64,000 bases of DNA from JBAZGG01 sp041653015 (GTDB lineage: Bacteria > Bacillota_I > Bacilli_A > RFN20 > CAG-826). The position numbers were made by a program, and so were the translations under genes. Positions 34,937-44,375 of this stretch are shown one piece after another. The stretch spans positions 1 through 64,000 of the forward strand of contig JBAZGG010000002.1 in the NCBI GenBank assembly GCA_041653015.1. Direction: 5' to 3'. The notes below the pieces were generated by a model. It had not been told where the DNA came from. It ran no database searches and saw only the letters and a list, made by a program, of their open reading frames with translations. The first letter of the stretch is position 1. Every line of letters begins with the position of its first letter.

Positions 34937-37900
34937 ATGAATTTCGCTCCTCTACATGTTTATACCGGGTATTCCTTTCTTCGCAGTGGTTTGACGATTG
35001 ATAGATATATTTCACTCGTGAAAAAAAATCATTTTTCTGGAGCGGGTATATCAGATTTTGGCACTTTATCTGGCATTCCGTCTTTTGCGAAAGCCATGGA
35101 GAAAGAGAAGCTTCATTATCTAGTCGGCATGGATGTTTTAATCGATGGTTATCTATTCTCTTTGTATGCGATTGATGAAGAGGGCTACCGCAATTTGCTC
35201 TTTATCGTCAATTTGAATTCTCAGCACGTCATCACTTTTCAAGAGATTCAAGATCGCCTGAAAGGGATCACTTTGATCATCGATTCATCGGATGCAAAAT
35301 TTAAGGATCTGTTTCAAAAGGAGATTTCGAAATTTACCATTTTGATGCGCAACTGGTCAAATGCTTGTACTGGCTTCTTTGTGGGGATTGATTTCGATGA
35401 AAAATCGTATGTTGATGAGATGAGAGATTTTGCCAAGAATCACACGTACAGCCTCATCGCCTTTCCACACATCAAATACGCTAAAAAAGACGATGCGATA
35501 GTCCTCGAAATCGTTCGAGCGATCGATGAGATGAGAACAATAGAAGAAAAATCATTGGAGGGAGACGAGTATTTCCCATCCGAGGACGAAATAAAAGACT
35601 ATTTCACTGATGAAGAGATATATAATGCAGACTTTATCGCTATGCATTCCACTTTTTCTTTTGAGAATAAACGAGGAGAGCTTCTCGTTTACGAGAATGA
35701 TGAACATCTGCGAAGCGATGTCTATTTAAAAAAAATAGCCTATCGAGGTTTAAAAGAAAAATTAGGCGAGCTTGACGAGTTGCATCTGCAACGTCTCGAT
35801 TACGAATTGAATGTTATCACTAGCATGGGCTATTGTGACTATTTTCTCATCGTTATGGATTATGTTAAATACGCTAAAGAGCACGGCATCTCTGTCGGCC
35901 CTGGAAGAGGTTCGGCAGCGGGGTCGCTGGTGTCTTTCGCTCTCGGTATCGTCATGGTCGATCCTCTCAAATATGACCTCATGTTCGAAAGGTTTTTGAA
36001 CCCGGAGAGACAGAACATGCCAGACATCGACATCGATTTTTCCGATATTCGCCGATATGAGGTCATCGAATATCTGAAGCAGAAATATGGCAATGATCGA
36101 GTAGCGCACATCATCACCATTCAAACGATCGGCGCAAAGCAGGCACTTCGCGATATCGGCCGTGTGTATAACTTCCCGATCAAAGACATCGACCTGATCA
36201 GCAAAAGGATCATTGATCCCTATTTATCGTTGCGCGATAACTATAAGATGAACGCATCTTTCAAATCGTTGATCGATAGCGACAAATACTATCTCAACAT
36301 CGTTTCATCAGCTTCGAAAATAGAAGGATTACCGAGGCAGAGTGGCCTTCACGCTGCAGGAATTGTTTTGAACAACAAGCCGATCAAAGACGTCGTTCCC
36401 ACTATCGCTGACAGCGAAAATGAAATCATCTGTGGATACGAGATGGATTATCTAGAAGAACAAGGCATTTTGAAAATGGATCTTCTGGGTCTGCGAAATC
36501 TCACGATTATCGATAACTGCATAAACCTCATAAATAGAGAGAGACAATTGAATCTTGAATATAGCAAGATTCCTTATGACGATAAGCTCGCTCTCCAATT
36601 GATTGCCTCAACAAAGACAGTCGGTGTGTTTCAACTTGAATCATCGGGTATGAAAAGAGCAATAAGCGAGATTAAAATTGACAGCTTTGAGGATGTCATG
36701 GCTCTTTTGGCCCTATATAGGCCAGGGCCTATGGCTTCGATTCCAAGTTATGCAAAAAGAAAAGAAGGCATCGAAAAAGTGACGTATTTTTCGAAGACGG
36801 TCGAGAGTATTCTCAAGCCTACATACGGAATAATCGTGTACCAAGAACAAATTTCACAGATTGTGAGAACGATGGCTGGTTTCACGTATGGTGAAGCCGA
36901 TTTATTCAGGCGAGCGATATCAAAAAAAGATAGCGCGAAGCTCTCTTCTTTAAAAAATACTTTTATCGAAGGGTCGGGCAAAAACGGATTTAGTAGATCT
37001 GAAGCCGAAAAGGTCTTTGCGCTCATCTACAAATTTGCAGACTATGGATTTAATAAATCACATTCGCTCTGCTATGCGATTTTATCTTCACAGATGGCCT
37101 TTTTGAAAGCGCATTATCCGTGCGAATTCTATGCTTCAATACTAGAGAATTCATCAGGTAATAACGATGTCAAATTCAATGAGATCATCGGCGAGATGAA
37201 ATCGCTTAACGTCCATCTTTTGCCTCCCGATATCAACAAGTCGATGAGCGAATACTCAGTTGCAGAAGATGACTTGTTATTTTCGCTCTCCTCGATCAAA
37301 GGATTCCCTAAAGCGATGGCAGATAACATCGTCGAAGAAAGAAAAAATGGACTATTTGCTTCCTTCAGCGATTTCGTCATCAGAATGAAAAAATATGAAA
37401 TATCTTCTCCGCAAGTGATCTCTTTGATCAATGCTGGATCTTTCGATAATTTTGATCCATCTAGAGCTTCGCTAAGGGGATATCTGCCTGCCATAATGAA
37501 TTATGCTGATCTGTTTTTTGGAATCGAGAATTCATTGTTGAGTCAAAACGACTCCTTCATGAAACTTCCAACGTTTACTGCATTAGAAGATGATAAACTA
37601 GACAATTTAAATCGCGAATACGAAGTGCTGGGAATCATGTTGAGCGGCACTCCTCTCAATAAATCTTCATATGAAAGCAATCGGGCAAAGAGAATCGATG
37701 ATTTATCGATTGACGGAAGCAAAGAACGTCTCATCGGAATCGTGCGCTCAGTTAAAAAAATCAATACTAAAAAATCCAGTCCGATGGCCTTTTTGAGCGT
37801 TTATGACGAAACGGATGAACTAGAGATTATTGTCTTTCCTAATCTCTATGGTGAAGTTCATGACTTGTTGATAGTCAATTCGATCTTAGTGATTGAAGGA

Positions 37901-37981
37901 TATATCGATAAGAAAAAAGAGGGAACATTCATCGCCAATTCTATTTCGCGCTTAAGTGAGGATGGTAAAAATGAGCAATAA
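34937..37981 (+). CDS. dnaE: DNA polymerase III alpha subunit (DnaE)
   Basis: 1014 residues, a little short for DnaE. Order: PHP domain (about 1-190), C-family polymerase palm (PGRGSAAGSLVSFALG near 317 and PDIDIDFSD near 357 with the catalytic Asp residues), fingers (GVFQLESSGMKRA; RPGPMASIPSY), helix-hairpin-helix, and a C-terminal OB fold (RLIGIVRSVKK). The PHP start reads HVYTGYS where active versions have H-x-H, so the metal site is probably lost. It carries chromosomal DNA synthesis, perhaps with PolC encoded elsewhere. Its stop overlaps polA by 11 bases. Confidence 0.97.
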   Translation: MNFAPLHVYTGYSFLRSGLTIDRYISLVKKNHFSGAGISDFGTLSGIPSFAKAMEKEKLHYLVGMDVLIDGYLFSLYAIDEEGYRNLLFIVNLNSQHVITFQEIQDRLKGITLIIDSSDAKFKDLFQKEISKFTILMRNWSNACTGFFVGIDFDEKSYVDEMRDFAKNHTYSLIAFPHIKYAKKDDAIVLEIVRAIDEMRTIEEKSLEGDEYFPSEDEIKDYFTDEEIYNADFIAMHSTFSFENKRGELLVYENDEHLRSDVYLKKIAYRGLKEKLGELDELHLQRLDYELNVITSMGYCDYFLIVMDYVKYAKEHGISVGPGRGSAAGSLVSFALGIVMVDPLKYDLMFERFLNPERQNMPDIDIDFSDIRRYEVIEYLKQKYGNDRVAHIITIQTIGAKQALRDIGRVYNFPIKDIDLISKRIIDPYLSLRDNYKMNASFKSLIDSDKYYLNIVSSASKIEGLPRQSGLHAAGIVLNNKPIKDVVPTIADSENEIICGYEMDYLEEQGILKMDLLGLRNLTIIDNCINLINRERQLNLEYSKIPYDDKLALQLIASTKTVGVFQLESSGMKRAISEIKIDSFEDVMALLALYRPGPMASIPSYAKRKEGIEKVTYFSKTVESILKPTYGIIVYQEQISQIVRTMAGFTYGEADLFRRAISKKDSAKLSSLKNTFIEGSGKNGFSRSEAEKVFALIYKFADYGFNKSHSLCYAILSSQMAFLKAHYPCEFYASILENSSGNNDVKFNEIIGEMKSLNVHLLPPDINKSMSEYSVAEDDLLFSLSSIKGFPKAMADNIVEERKNGLFASFSDFVIRMKKYEISSPQVISLINAGSFDNFDPSRASLRGYLPAIMNYADLFFGIENSLLSQNDSFMKLPTFTALEDDKLDNLNREYEVLGIMLSGTPLNKSSYESNRAKRIDDLSIDGSKERLIGIVRSVKKINTKKSSPMAFLSVYDETDELEIIVFPNLYGEVHDLLIVNSILVIEGYIDKKKEGTFIANSISRLSEDGKNEQ

Positions 37982-40574
37982 AATGTATATCATCGACGGA
38001 AATTCCCTATTATTTCGCGCCTATTACGCAACCGCATATGGTTCTAATCCAACGATCATGCGGACAAAAGATGGCACTCCGACTAACGCCGTCTTTGCTT
38101 TTGCAAACATGATCAATAAAATTATTTCATCATTCAAAGGCGATGAATCGATGATCGTCGGTTTTGATACGGGGCAAAAAACTTTTCGCCACGAAGAGAA
38201 CAAAGACTATAAGGCGAATAGAAAACCTTGCCCTCCTGATCTCAAAACGCAGATGCCCATCGCGCGCTCTTTGTTGAAGAGCCTCGGCATTTTCAGTTAT
38301 GAAAAAGACGGGGTGGAGGGCGATGATATTTGCGGCACAATCGCCAAGTTAGCAGAAAAAAATGGTATCGACGTCGAGATATATACCTCTGATCGCGATT
38401 TCTTACAATTAATAAGCAAAAATACCACCGTTAACATTCTCGTCAAAGGAATGAAAGATATACGTCCTATGAACGAGAGTAAAATGCAAGAGGAATATGG
38501 CATTACACCACTTCAAATAATTGATTATAAAGGCTTGCGAGGTGATGTGAGCGACAATATTCCAGGAATTCCCGGAATAGGAGAAAAAACCGCGATCAAA
38601 TTAATCCAGGAATTCGGTAGTTTTGATAGCATAATCGCCGCTAGCGCCACACAAGAAGGAAGGATTTGGGCAAACATAAGAGAATTTCGCGCGCAAGGTG
38701 AAGAGAGCAGACGGTTAGCCGTTATTAAATGCGATGTCGAACTTCCATTTGGAATCGAAGATTTGAAATATCGCGGATTCGAATTCGAAATCATCAATTC
38801 ATTCTGCCAGAAATATGAATTAAAACAGCTGCTGAATAGGCTCCCATCTAAATTTAAACTGATAGAAAAGAATCAGGAGTTTATCATATCTGAAGAAACG
38901 ACACTAGACAATATCGATTTCGGTGATGAAATATCCATCGCGATCGATATGGAAAATACGAATTACAATGATGCAGAAGTATATGGAATAGGCGTATTCT
39001 CAAGCGGAAGAACATTTTATATCGACATCGACCATTTGCAAAAAGACACAAAATTCATTTCGCTTTTAAAGAATCCAGCCATTAAAAAATATGCCTTTGA
39101 TTACAAAGCTATTAAAGTTACATTGAATAGATTTAATATTGACATTCAGGGATTGTGCTTTGACATTTTGTTGGCTTCTTACATTTTGGATTCGTCACTA
39201 AATAACGATGCCGACCTTGTCATGAACTATTTTGGGAAAGATATCTCAGCCAAAACTGGCGATAAAATATCTTTGTTCTCACAAAAAAACGTTGAAAAAA
39301 CCGGAAAGATTGCATGCTATACAAGACAGATGCACAACGACGTCAGAACTTCATTAGAAAAAGTTGGCGCATTAAAATTGTTTGAAGATGTCGAGATACC
39401 ACTAGCAGAAGTTCTCGCTAAAATGGAAATTGAAGGATTCCCTTTGGATGCCAAAAAACTTGAGGAAATCGGGTCAACATTCCGCATTAAATTAGAAAAG
39501 AGCGCAAAAGAAATCTATGAATTGGCTGGTGAAGAATTTAACATCTCATCGCCCAAGCAGGTAGCGAAAATTCTTTTCGAAAAATTGAAATTGACTAAAT
39601 CGAAAAATGAATCCACCTCTGTCGATGTATTAACCATGCTCGTAGGCGAACATCCCATCATCGAAAAAATACTTGATTATCGCAAATATTCAAAGCTGAT
39701 CGGAACTTATATCGATGGTCTAAAGGTGCACGTTCGCAAAGATGGAAAGATTCACGCCATCTTCAATCAATCATTAACATCGACAGGACGATTATCTTCT
39801 AGCGAGCCCAATCTTCAAAATATTTCCGTGCGAGATGAAGAGGGAAAGTTGATTAGGAAAGCCTTTTATTATCCAAAGAATGAGTTTTCAATTCTCTCAT
39901 TAGATTATTCGCAGATCGAATTAAGAATTTTGGCTTCTTTATCTAAATGTAAAGCTCTCATCGAAGTTTTCAATAATGATTTAGATATACACTCGGCAAC
40001 CGCAAAAAAGGTTTTTAAACTGAACAGGGAGCCAACGGATCAAGAAAGAAGACGCGCAAAAGCAGTCAATTTTGGCATCGTTTATGGTATCTCTGATTGG
40101 GGTCTAGCAGAACAGATAGGCGTTTCAGTCAATGAGGCAAAAAGCATTATATCTTCTTTTTTTGAAGCCTATCCCGAAGTTGGAACATTTTTGAATATTG
40201 TCGTTGCGGATGCAACGAAAAATGGATTTGTCACGACGATGTTTAATCGAAGGCGATATCTTCGCGACATTCACGATTCTAATTATCAAGTGAGAGAGTT
40301 TGCAAAGCGCGCGGCGATGAATGCGCCTATTCAAGGCACAGCTGCTGATTTAATAAAAATTGCAATGGTAAAAGTCGACAAGATGCTCGTAGAAAATGTT
40401 TTTCAAACAAAATTAGTATTACAAATTCATGACGAATTGTTGTTCAAGGTTCCAAACAAAGAAAGAGACATTGTTTTTGAAAGCATTAAGCATATAATGG
40501 AAAACGCGTTTAAGCTTGATGTAAAATTAAGTGTTGATGGAGGCTTCGGACTGACTTGGTACGATGCGAAATAA
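37971..40574 (+). CDS. polA: DNA polymerase I
   Basis: 867 residues. The 5' nuclease domain (1 to about 290; IIDGNSLLFRAYYA, DVSDNIPGIPGIGEKTA) is followed by a 3'-5' exonuclease-like domain (about 300-460) and the family A polymerase (TGRLSSSEPNLQNI, motif A LDYSQIELRI, motif B RRRAKAVNFGIVYG, motif C QIHDELLFKV). In the exonuclease-like domain the first DxE is present (AIDMEN), but the later Asp motifs are not convincing, so proofreading is probably lost, as in many Bacilli. The ATG at 37971 is chosen over GTG at 37956 because of the GAGG spacing. Confidence 0.96.
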   Translation: MSNKMYIIDGNSLLFRAYYATAYGSNPTIMRTKDGTPTNAVFAFANMINKIISSFKGDESMIVGFDTGQKTFRHEENKDYKANRKPCPPDLKTQMPIARSLLKSLGIFSYEKDGVEGDDICGTIAKLAEKNGIDVEIYTSDRDFLQLISKNTTVNILVKGMKDIRPMNESKMQEEYGITPLQIIDYKGLRGDVSDNIPGIPGIGEKTAIKLIQEFGSFDSIIAASATQEGRIWANIREFRAQGEESRRLAVIKCDVELPFGIEDLKYRGFEFEIINSFCQKYELKQLLNRLPSKFKLIEKNQEFIISEETTLDNIDFGDEISIAIDMENTNYNDAEVYGIGVFSSGRTFYIDIDHLQKDTKFISLLKNPAIKKYAFDYKAIKVTLNRFNIDIQGLCFDILLASYILDSSLNNDADLVMNYFGKDISAKTGDKISLFSQKNVEKTGKIACYTRQMHNDVRTSLEKVGALKLFEDVEIPLAEVLAKMEIEGFPLDAKKLEEIGSTFRIKLEKSAKEIYELAGEEFNISSPKQVAKILFEKLKLTKSKNESTSVDVLTMLVGEHPIIEKILDYRKYSKLIGTYIDGLKVHVRKDGKIHAIFNQSLTSTGRLSSSEPNLQNISVRDEEGKLIRKAFYYPKNEFSILSLDYSQIELRILASLSKCKALIEVFNNDLDIHSATAKKVFKLNREPTDQERRRAKAVNFGIVYGISDWGLAEQIGVSVNEAKSIISSFFEAYPEVGTFLNIVVADATKNGFVTTMFNRRRYLRDIHDSNYQVREFAKRAAMNAPIQGTAADLIKIAMVKVDKMLVENVFQTKLVLQIHDELLFKVPNKERDIVFESIKHIMENAFKLDVKLSVDGGFGLTWYDAK

Positions 40575-40575
40575 A

Positions 40576-41973
40576 ATGCCAGAATTACCAGAAGTTGAAA
40601 CGATTAAGAACATTTTGCAAGAAAAGGTTGTTGGAAAAACGATCAATCGCATCGTTATTTTAAGAAAACAAACAATCGTCGGTAATGCCGATGAATTTAT
40701 CCGAGGGCTTGAAAAGGCCGTAATAACCTCCTTATCCCGCAAAGGAAAATTCATTATTTTCCATCTTTCTAATCGCTCTGTTATAGTTTCCCATCTTCGA
40801 ATGGAAGGCAAATATTACTACTTTGATGAGTGCATAGGCCAAACACCTTATCAGCGTGTTATTTTTGAATTCACTGATAATTCGTCACTTGTTTATGATG
40901 ATTCTCGGCAATTTGGCATTATGATGCTGAAAAATGAGAACAATTATCTCAGCACAGCTCCTCTTTCCGAATTAGGTCAAGAGCCGTTTAATATTGTAAA
41001 TATAGATGCTTTATACGAAATCATTCATCACAAGAACATCGCAATAAAATCTGTGTTGTTGGATCAGCATATCATTTCCGGACTAGGTAATATTTACGTC
41101 GACGAGGTTTTATTTCTATCTAAAATTCATCCATTGACATCTTCAAATCTAATAACTAGAGAAGAGTTTGCGTTGATAGTGAAGAATTCATGCCTTGTTT
41201 TAACTAAAGCGATCAAAGCTGGAGGATCAACAATCCGATCGTATCATCCAGCCGACGGAATAGATGGCAATTTTCAAAACCAATTAAACGCCTATGGAAG
41301 GGAAAATGAACCGTGTCCAATATGCAAAACACCAATGAGAAAAATAGTCGTTGGCGGGAGAGGGTCTTCTTATTGTCCACATTGTCAAATCAAAAAAACT
41401 GAACGATTTGTTTTAGGAGTTACTGGACCTATCTGCTCAGGCAAATCAACAATTTGCGACATTTTGAATAAAAATGATTACATTGTGATATCAGCTGATA
41501 AAATCGTTAGTGAGTTATACGAAAATCAGGCGATCATCGATCAGCTAAAATGCATCTTAAAAGACGAGAAGATAATATCTGATGGCAAACTTGATAAAAC
41601 GTATTTTAAAAAAATCATTGTTGAAAATGAGAAGGATAAGAGAAAAATTGAGCATTTTATTCATCCATTGATTTTTGAAAAAATTAAAAATATGATACAG
41701 AACTCAAATAAAAACTCTAAAATTGCTGTTGAGATTCCTCTATTATTTGAGAGTAGATTTGATGAATTGTGCAATGCCGTTTTATTCGTTGACATCAACC
41801 GCGATAACCAGATTAGAAATATTAAAAAAAGAGGATTGGATGTCAAGGAATCTTTCAAATTGAATGCCTCGTTCAATCATGATGTCGATAAGCTCTTGTC
41901 AAATTATGTAATTGTGAATGAAAATAATATTCAAGAAATCATAGAACAATTGAAATTGCGTAATCTAATATAA
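40576..41973 (+). CDS. Fusion of formamidopyrimidine-DNA glycosylase (MutM) and dephospho-CoA kinase (CoaE)
   Basis: 465 residues in one frame. Residues 1-273 are a complete MutM: Pro2/Glu3 of MPELPEVET, the Lys in SRKGKFI, HLRMEGKY, ISGLGNIYVDE and the four-Cys zinc finger (CPICK near 247, CPHCQ near 267). After about six residues, CoaE starts at 277 with its P-loop TGPICSGKST (about 283-292) and has the SADKIVSELY, HFIHPLIFE, EIPLLFES and RNIKKRGLD segments, so it too looks complete. MutM removes oxidised guanine; CoaE phosphorylates dephospho-CoA as the last step of CoA synthesis. In Bacillus they are separate neighbours after polA. The start lies one base after the polA stop; MPEL must be the true start because Pro2 is catalytic. 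Confidence 0.93.
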   Translation: MPELPEVETIKNILQEKVVGKTINRIVILRKQTIVGNADEFIRGLEKAVITSLSRKGKFIIFHLSNRSVIVSHLRMEGKYYYFDECIGQTPYQRVIFEFTDNSSLVYDDSRQFGIMMLKNENNYLSTAPLSELGQEPFNIVNIDALYEIIHHKNIAIKSVLLDQHIISGLGNIYVDEVLFLSKIHPLTSSNLITREEFALIVKNSCLVLTKAIKAGGSTIRSYHPADGIDGNFQNQLNAYGRENEPCPICKTPMRKIVVGGRGSSYCPHCQIKKTERFVLGVTGPICSGKSTICDILNKNDYIVISADKIVSELYENQAIIDQLKCILKDEKIISDGKLDKTYFKKIIVENEKDKRKIEHFIHPLIFEKIKNMIQNSNKNSKIAVEIPLLFESRFDELCNAVLFVDINRDNQIRNIKKRGLDVKESFKLNASFNHDVDKLLSNYVIVNENNIQEIIEQLKLRNLI

Positions 41974-42864
41974 CGACACTCCGTAAAAATTGTATTCTTT
42001 AGAGCATTCGGATCTCAAGAGTGAACCCAATTGTTTAGCGCGAATAGAACCCGCGCGAGATGTTGAATACATCTCCACTATTTGATCGATGGAGAATGAA
42101 CTCGAAAAGAAGGTTGGTTTATTATTTCGAGAGCGATCGAGCAATATAGGAAGGATTATCGAATCGCGAATATAATCATTTTTGTATTCATTGCCAAAGC
42201 CGTCGATTATCAGCAGTGAAACATTCGACAATTTTAACATTTCGTTTTCAAAAGCGGCACGATTCAAACGAGATAGATCGTTCAATTGCTGAAATCTCGT
42301 TGAAGCATCAACAAAAGCAATTTGCATCTTCTTTCCGTTAGCATACTCATTTGCAAAGGTTGCCAAAACATATGATTTTCCCGTTTTAGGCTCGCCATAA
42401 ATGTATATCCACTTCTTCGAATTACCATTTAGAATTTTTGCAAAATCATCAACTGCTTTGCGTCGCTCATTTGATGTGCTATCAAGAGTTCGAACAAGAG
42501 AGTTTTTCCACTCTTCGGGAAAATCGCTATACATGTATAAAGAGTCTCTCTTCACTTGCTCAATTAATTTTTCGCATGGTGAATATTGAACATCAACAAA
42601 TTGACCATCGAGTTTGAGAGACAATTGCAAATGTGGTGTATTTTTCGCACATTTATCGATACCTGGACAATTTTTGCAATAATGATAATCTGTCTGAAAC
42701 TCAAGAAATTTTGTAATGTTATCTTTTACTACGCGTGCGCTGGGATTTAATTGTTTCACCACTTCATAAAATTCGAGATCATCTCTGATTTTTTTCATTG
42801 CGTTATCAATGAAATCGTCCATTGCAAGAGCCACATTCTGTTTAGGGAGTTTCATTTTTTCCAT
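41965..42864 (-). CDS. dnaI: Primosomal helicase loader DnaI
   Basis: 299 residues. An N-terminal domain has a zinc-site pattern (CKNCPGIDKC with a following His) that in DnaI binds the replicative helicase; the C-terminal AAA+ domain has Walker A YGEPKTGKSYVL, Walker B LLIIDGFGNE (one acidic residue fewer than the usual DD) and the Arg-rich sensor (RAGSIRAKQLGSLLR). The start is one base after the dnaB stop with a GGGAG site; an upstream in-frame start inside dnaB is rejected. Its 3' end overlaps the end of the convergent MutM-CoaE gene by 9 bases. Confidence 0.92.
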   Translation of the reverse strand: MEKMKLPKQNVALAMDDFIDNAMKKIRDDLEFYEVVKQLNPSARVVKDNITKFLEFQTDYHYCKNCPGIDKCAKNTPHLQLSLKLDGQFVDVQYSPCEKLIEQVKRDSLYMYSDFPEEWKNSLVRTLDSTSNERRKAVDDFAKILNGNSKKWIYIYGEPKTGKSYVLATFANEYANGKKMQIAFVDASTRFQQLNDLSRLNRAAFENEMLKLSNVSLLIIDGFGNEYKNDYIRDSIILPILLDRSRNNKPTFFSSSFSIDQIVEMYSTSRAGSIRAKQLGSLLRSECSKEYNFYGVSLY

Positions 42865-42865
42865 A

Positions 42866-44128
42866 TTATTTGACTCCCTTATTGAATGGTTCAATGATTT
42901 TCTGATACTCTTCATCCGAAATAATCTTTTCATCAGTTGAATGGCTGACTTCTTTTACATCTTCTTTCAATAGATTCCTATCGCTTTTTTTGTATGAATT
43001 CACTTTTAGCAAATAATTCATTGTGTCTATCGCGCTGCTCACGCCTTCCCTTGCGAGCATAGCCGCAAGCTTTTCAGTGTAGGAACGAATTAGTTTATTG
43101 TTTTGCTTAGCGAGAACATAGTCGATCAAAGCATTGATTACACCATTGCTCAATGAAAAATCGGAGCTCAGAGTGTTCAATATCTTTAAATCAGCGTCCG
43201 CGGCTGCTGTATAGTTCTGTTTAATCTTTAAATATTCGCCAGGGGATGATGATTCCATCAATTTTATCTTACTGGCCAATTCCGTATTGCTGGTGATGTG
43301 AACATTCCGCTTTGATGAAGGCTTTTTACTCAAAAAAGAAAATTTGCACTCTTGACGACATGCCAAATTCAAATCATCGAAATTTATCCGATTTCCTTTT
43401 GTATTATCACTATTGTATATGTTTGAAACAATTGATGTCATCGAATCTTCACTAAGACCATAGAGAGTAGCAACACGTTCAATTTCTTTAAGTTCTTTGT
43501 CATCAAATGCTTGTTTATTGATTAAAGATTTGGAGTTCAGCAATTCAAAGAATTCAGAAAAGTCAAATTCCATATTTATTCTTGCCGTATTCCTACCCTT
43601 TACTTTCGTATTGATGGTCGTTAAAAACGCTTTGTCGTTAAAGTCTGGGTCAAATACTTCATTAAATGAGGACGTAATTTCATTATAATTCGGATTATTC
43701 TCGCTTTTTTCATATTTCAGAGCGAGATTTTGAGCTTCCTTTTCTCCAATATATTTAACGAGAAGTCCTTTGAACAGAACGTCTTCGAAAAAATCCTTGG
43801 GACTTTTTGGAGAAAATACTGCATAAATAAAATATCTTATATTTTTTTCTTCTTTGAAAAAAGTGCGTAAAAGTCCAGTTGCTTCAAGAGTTTTTCTCGC
43901 GTTTAAAAATTCTCCGGGCGAAATCTGCATTCTATTCAAAAAAGATTCATGGGAATGTATGTCTTGATAATCGTGGCGTTTGATATCTTGCACCATTGTA
44001 AGATAAATGGAAAGGGCCTTATACCCTATGATAGGTTGATACAATTCAGTCGCTACTGAAAGATCAATATCACTGATCAATGAACCCGATGAGAGTTCAT
44101 AGTAGTCATTTCCTGAAATATAATCCAT
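42866..44128 (-). CDS. dnaB: Replication initiation/primosome protein DnaB (Gram-positive type)
   Basis: 420 residues of the DnaB/DnaD superfamily, not a helicase. N-terminal winged-helix part (about 1-110; DLSVATELYQPIIGYKALSIY), and two DDBH2-like helical regions; the late one (AIDTMNYLLKVN) near 370 is typical. It recruits the helicase with DnaI at the origin and stalled forks. AAGGA ribosome site. An exact DnaA box lies about 95 bases upstream. Confidence 0.9.
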   Translation of the reverse strand: MDYISGNDYYELSSGSLISDIDLSVATELYQPIIGYKALSIYLTMVQDIKRHDYQDIHSHESFLNRMQISPGEFLNARKTLEATGLLRTFFKEEKNIRYFIYAVFSPKSPKDFFEDVLFKGLLVKYIGEKEAQNLALKYEKSENNPNYNEITSSFNEVFDPDFNDKAFLTTINTKVKGRNTARINMEFDFSEFFELLNSKSLINKQAFDDKELKEIERVATLYGLSEDSMTSIVSNIYNSDNTKGNRINFDDLNLACRQECKFSFLSKKPSSKRNVHITSNTELASKIKLMESSSPGEYLKIKQNYTAAADADLKILNTLSSDFSLSNGVINALIDYVLAKQNNKLIRSYTEKLAAMLAREGVSSAIDTMNYLLKVNSYKKSDRNLLKEDVKEVSHSTDEKIISDEEYQKIIEPFNKGVK

Positions 44129-44375
44129 GATAATCCTTGTGAAAAATAGTATATCATTTATACGATCAATAATGAACAGAAAATAAGCATTAGTCGACTT
44201 TTTTTGAAGAAATGTGAAAAGTTATCCACACAAAAAAACACCTATGTGATATAGACATAATCAGCGGTTTATAAACATATAAAAAAACAATCCACCATCT
44301 TTCCACAAAATAATTTTGATCTGATTCTTTTATTTTCATAAAGAAAATATATAATAGAAGGCAGCAGGTAAATTT
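44129..44375. promoter_or_regulatory. Divergent dnaB/pfkA control region with a DnaA box
   Basis: TATACT preceded by TTCATT at 17 bases is the likely dnaB promoter (minus strand, near 44150-44178). TATAAT at about 44350 precedes pfkA. A perfect DnaA box, TTATCCACA, lies at 44222-44230. I see no cluster of further boxes, so an origin is unlikely. Confidence 0.6.

Noticed and set aside
35762..36124. 120-codon minus-strand frame within dnaE
   Set aside because: It lies opposite the catalytic PDIDIDF region, so the composition comes from dnaE codons.
44129..44375. Replication origin near dnaB
   Set aside because: Only one DnaA box, no AT-rich repeat array and no dnaA/dnaN next to it.
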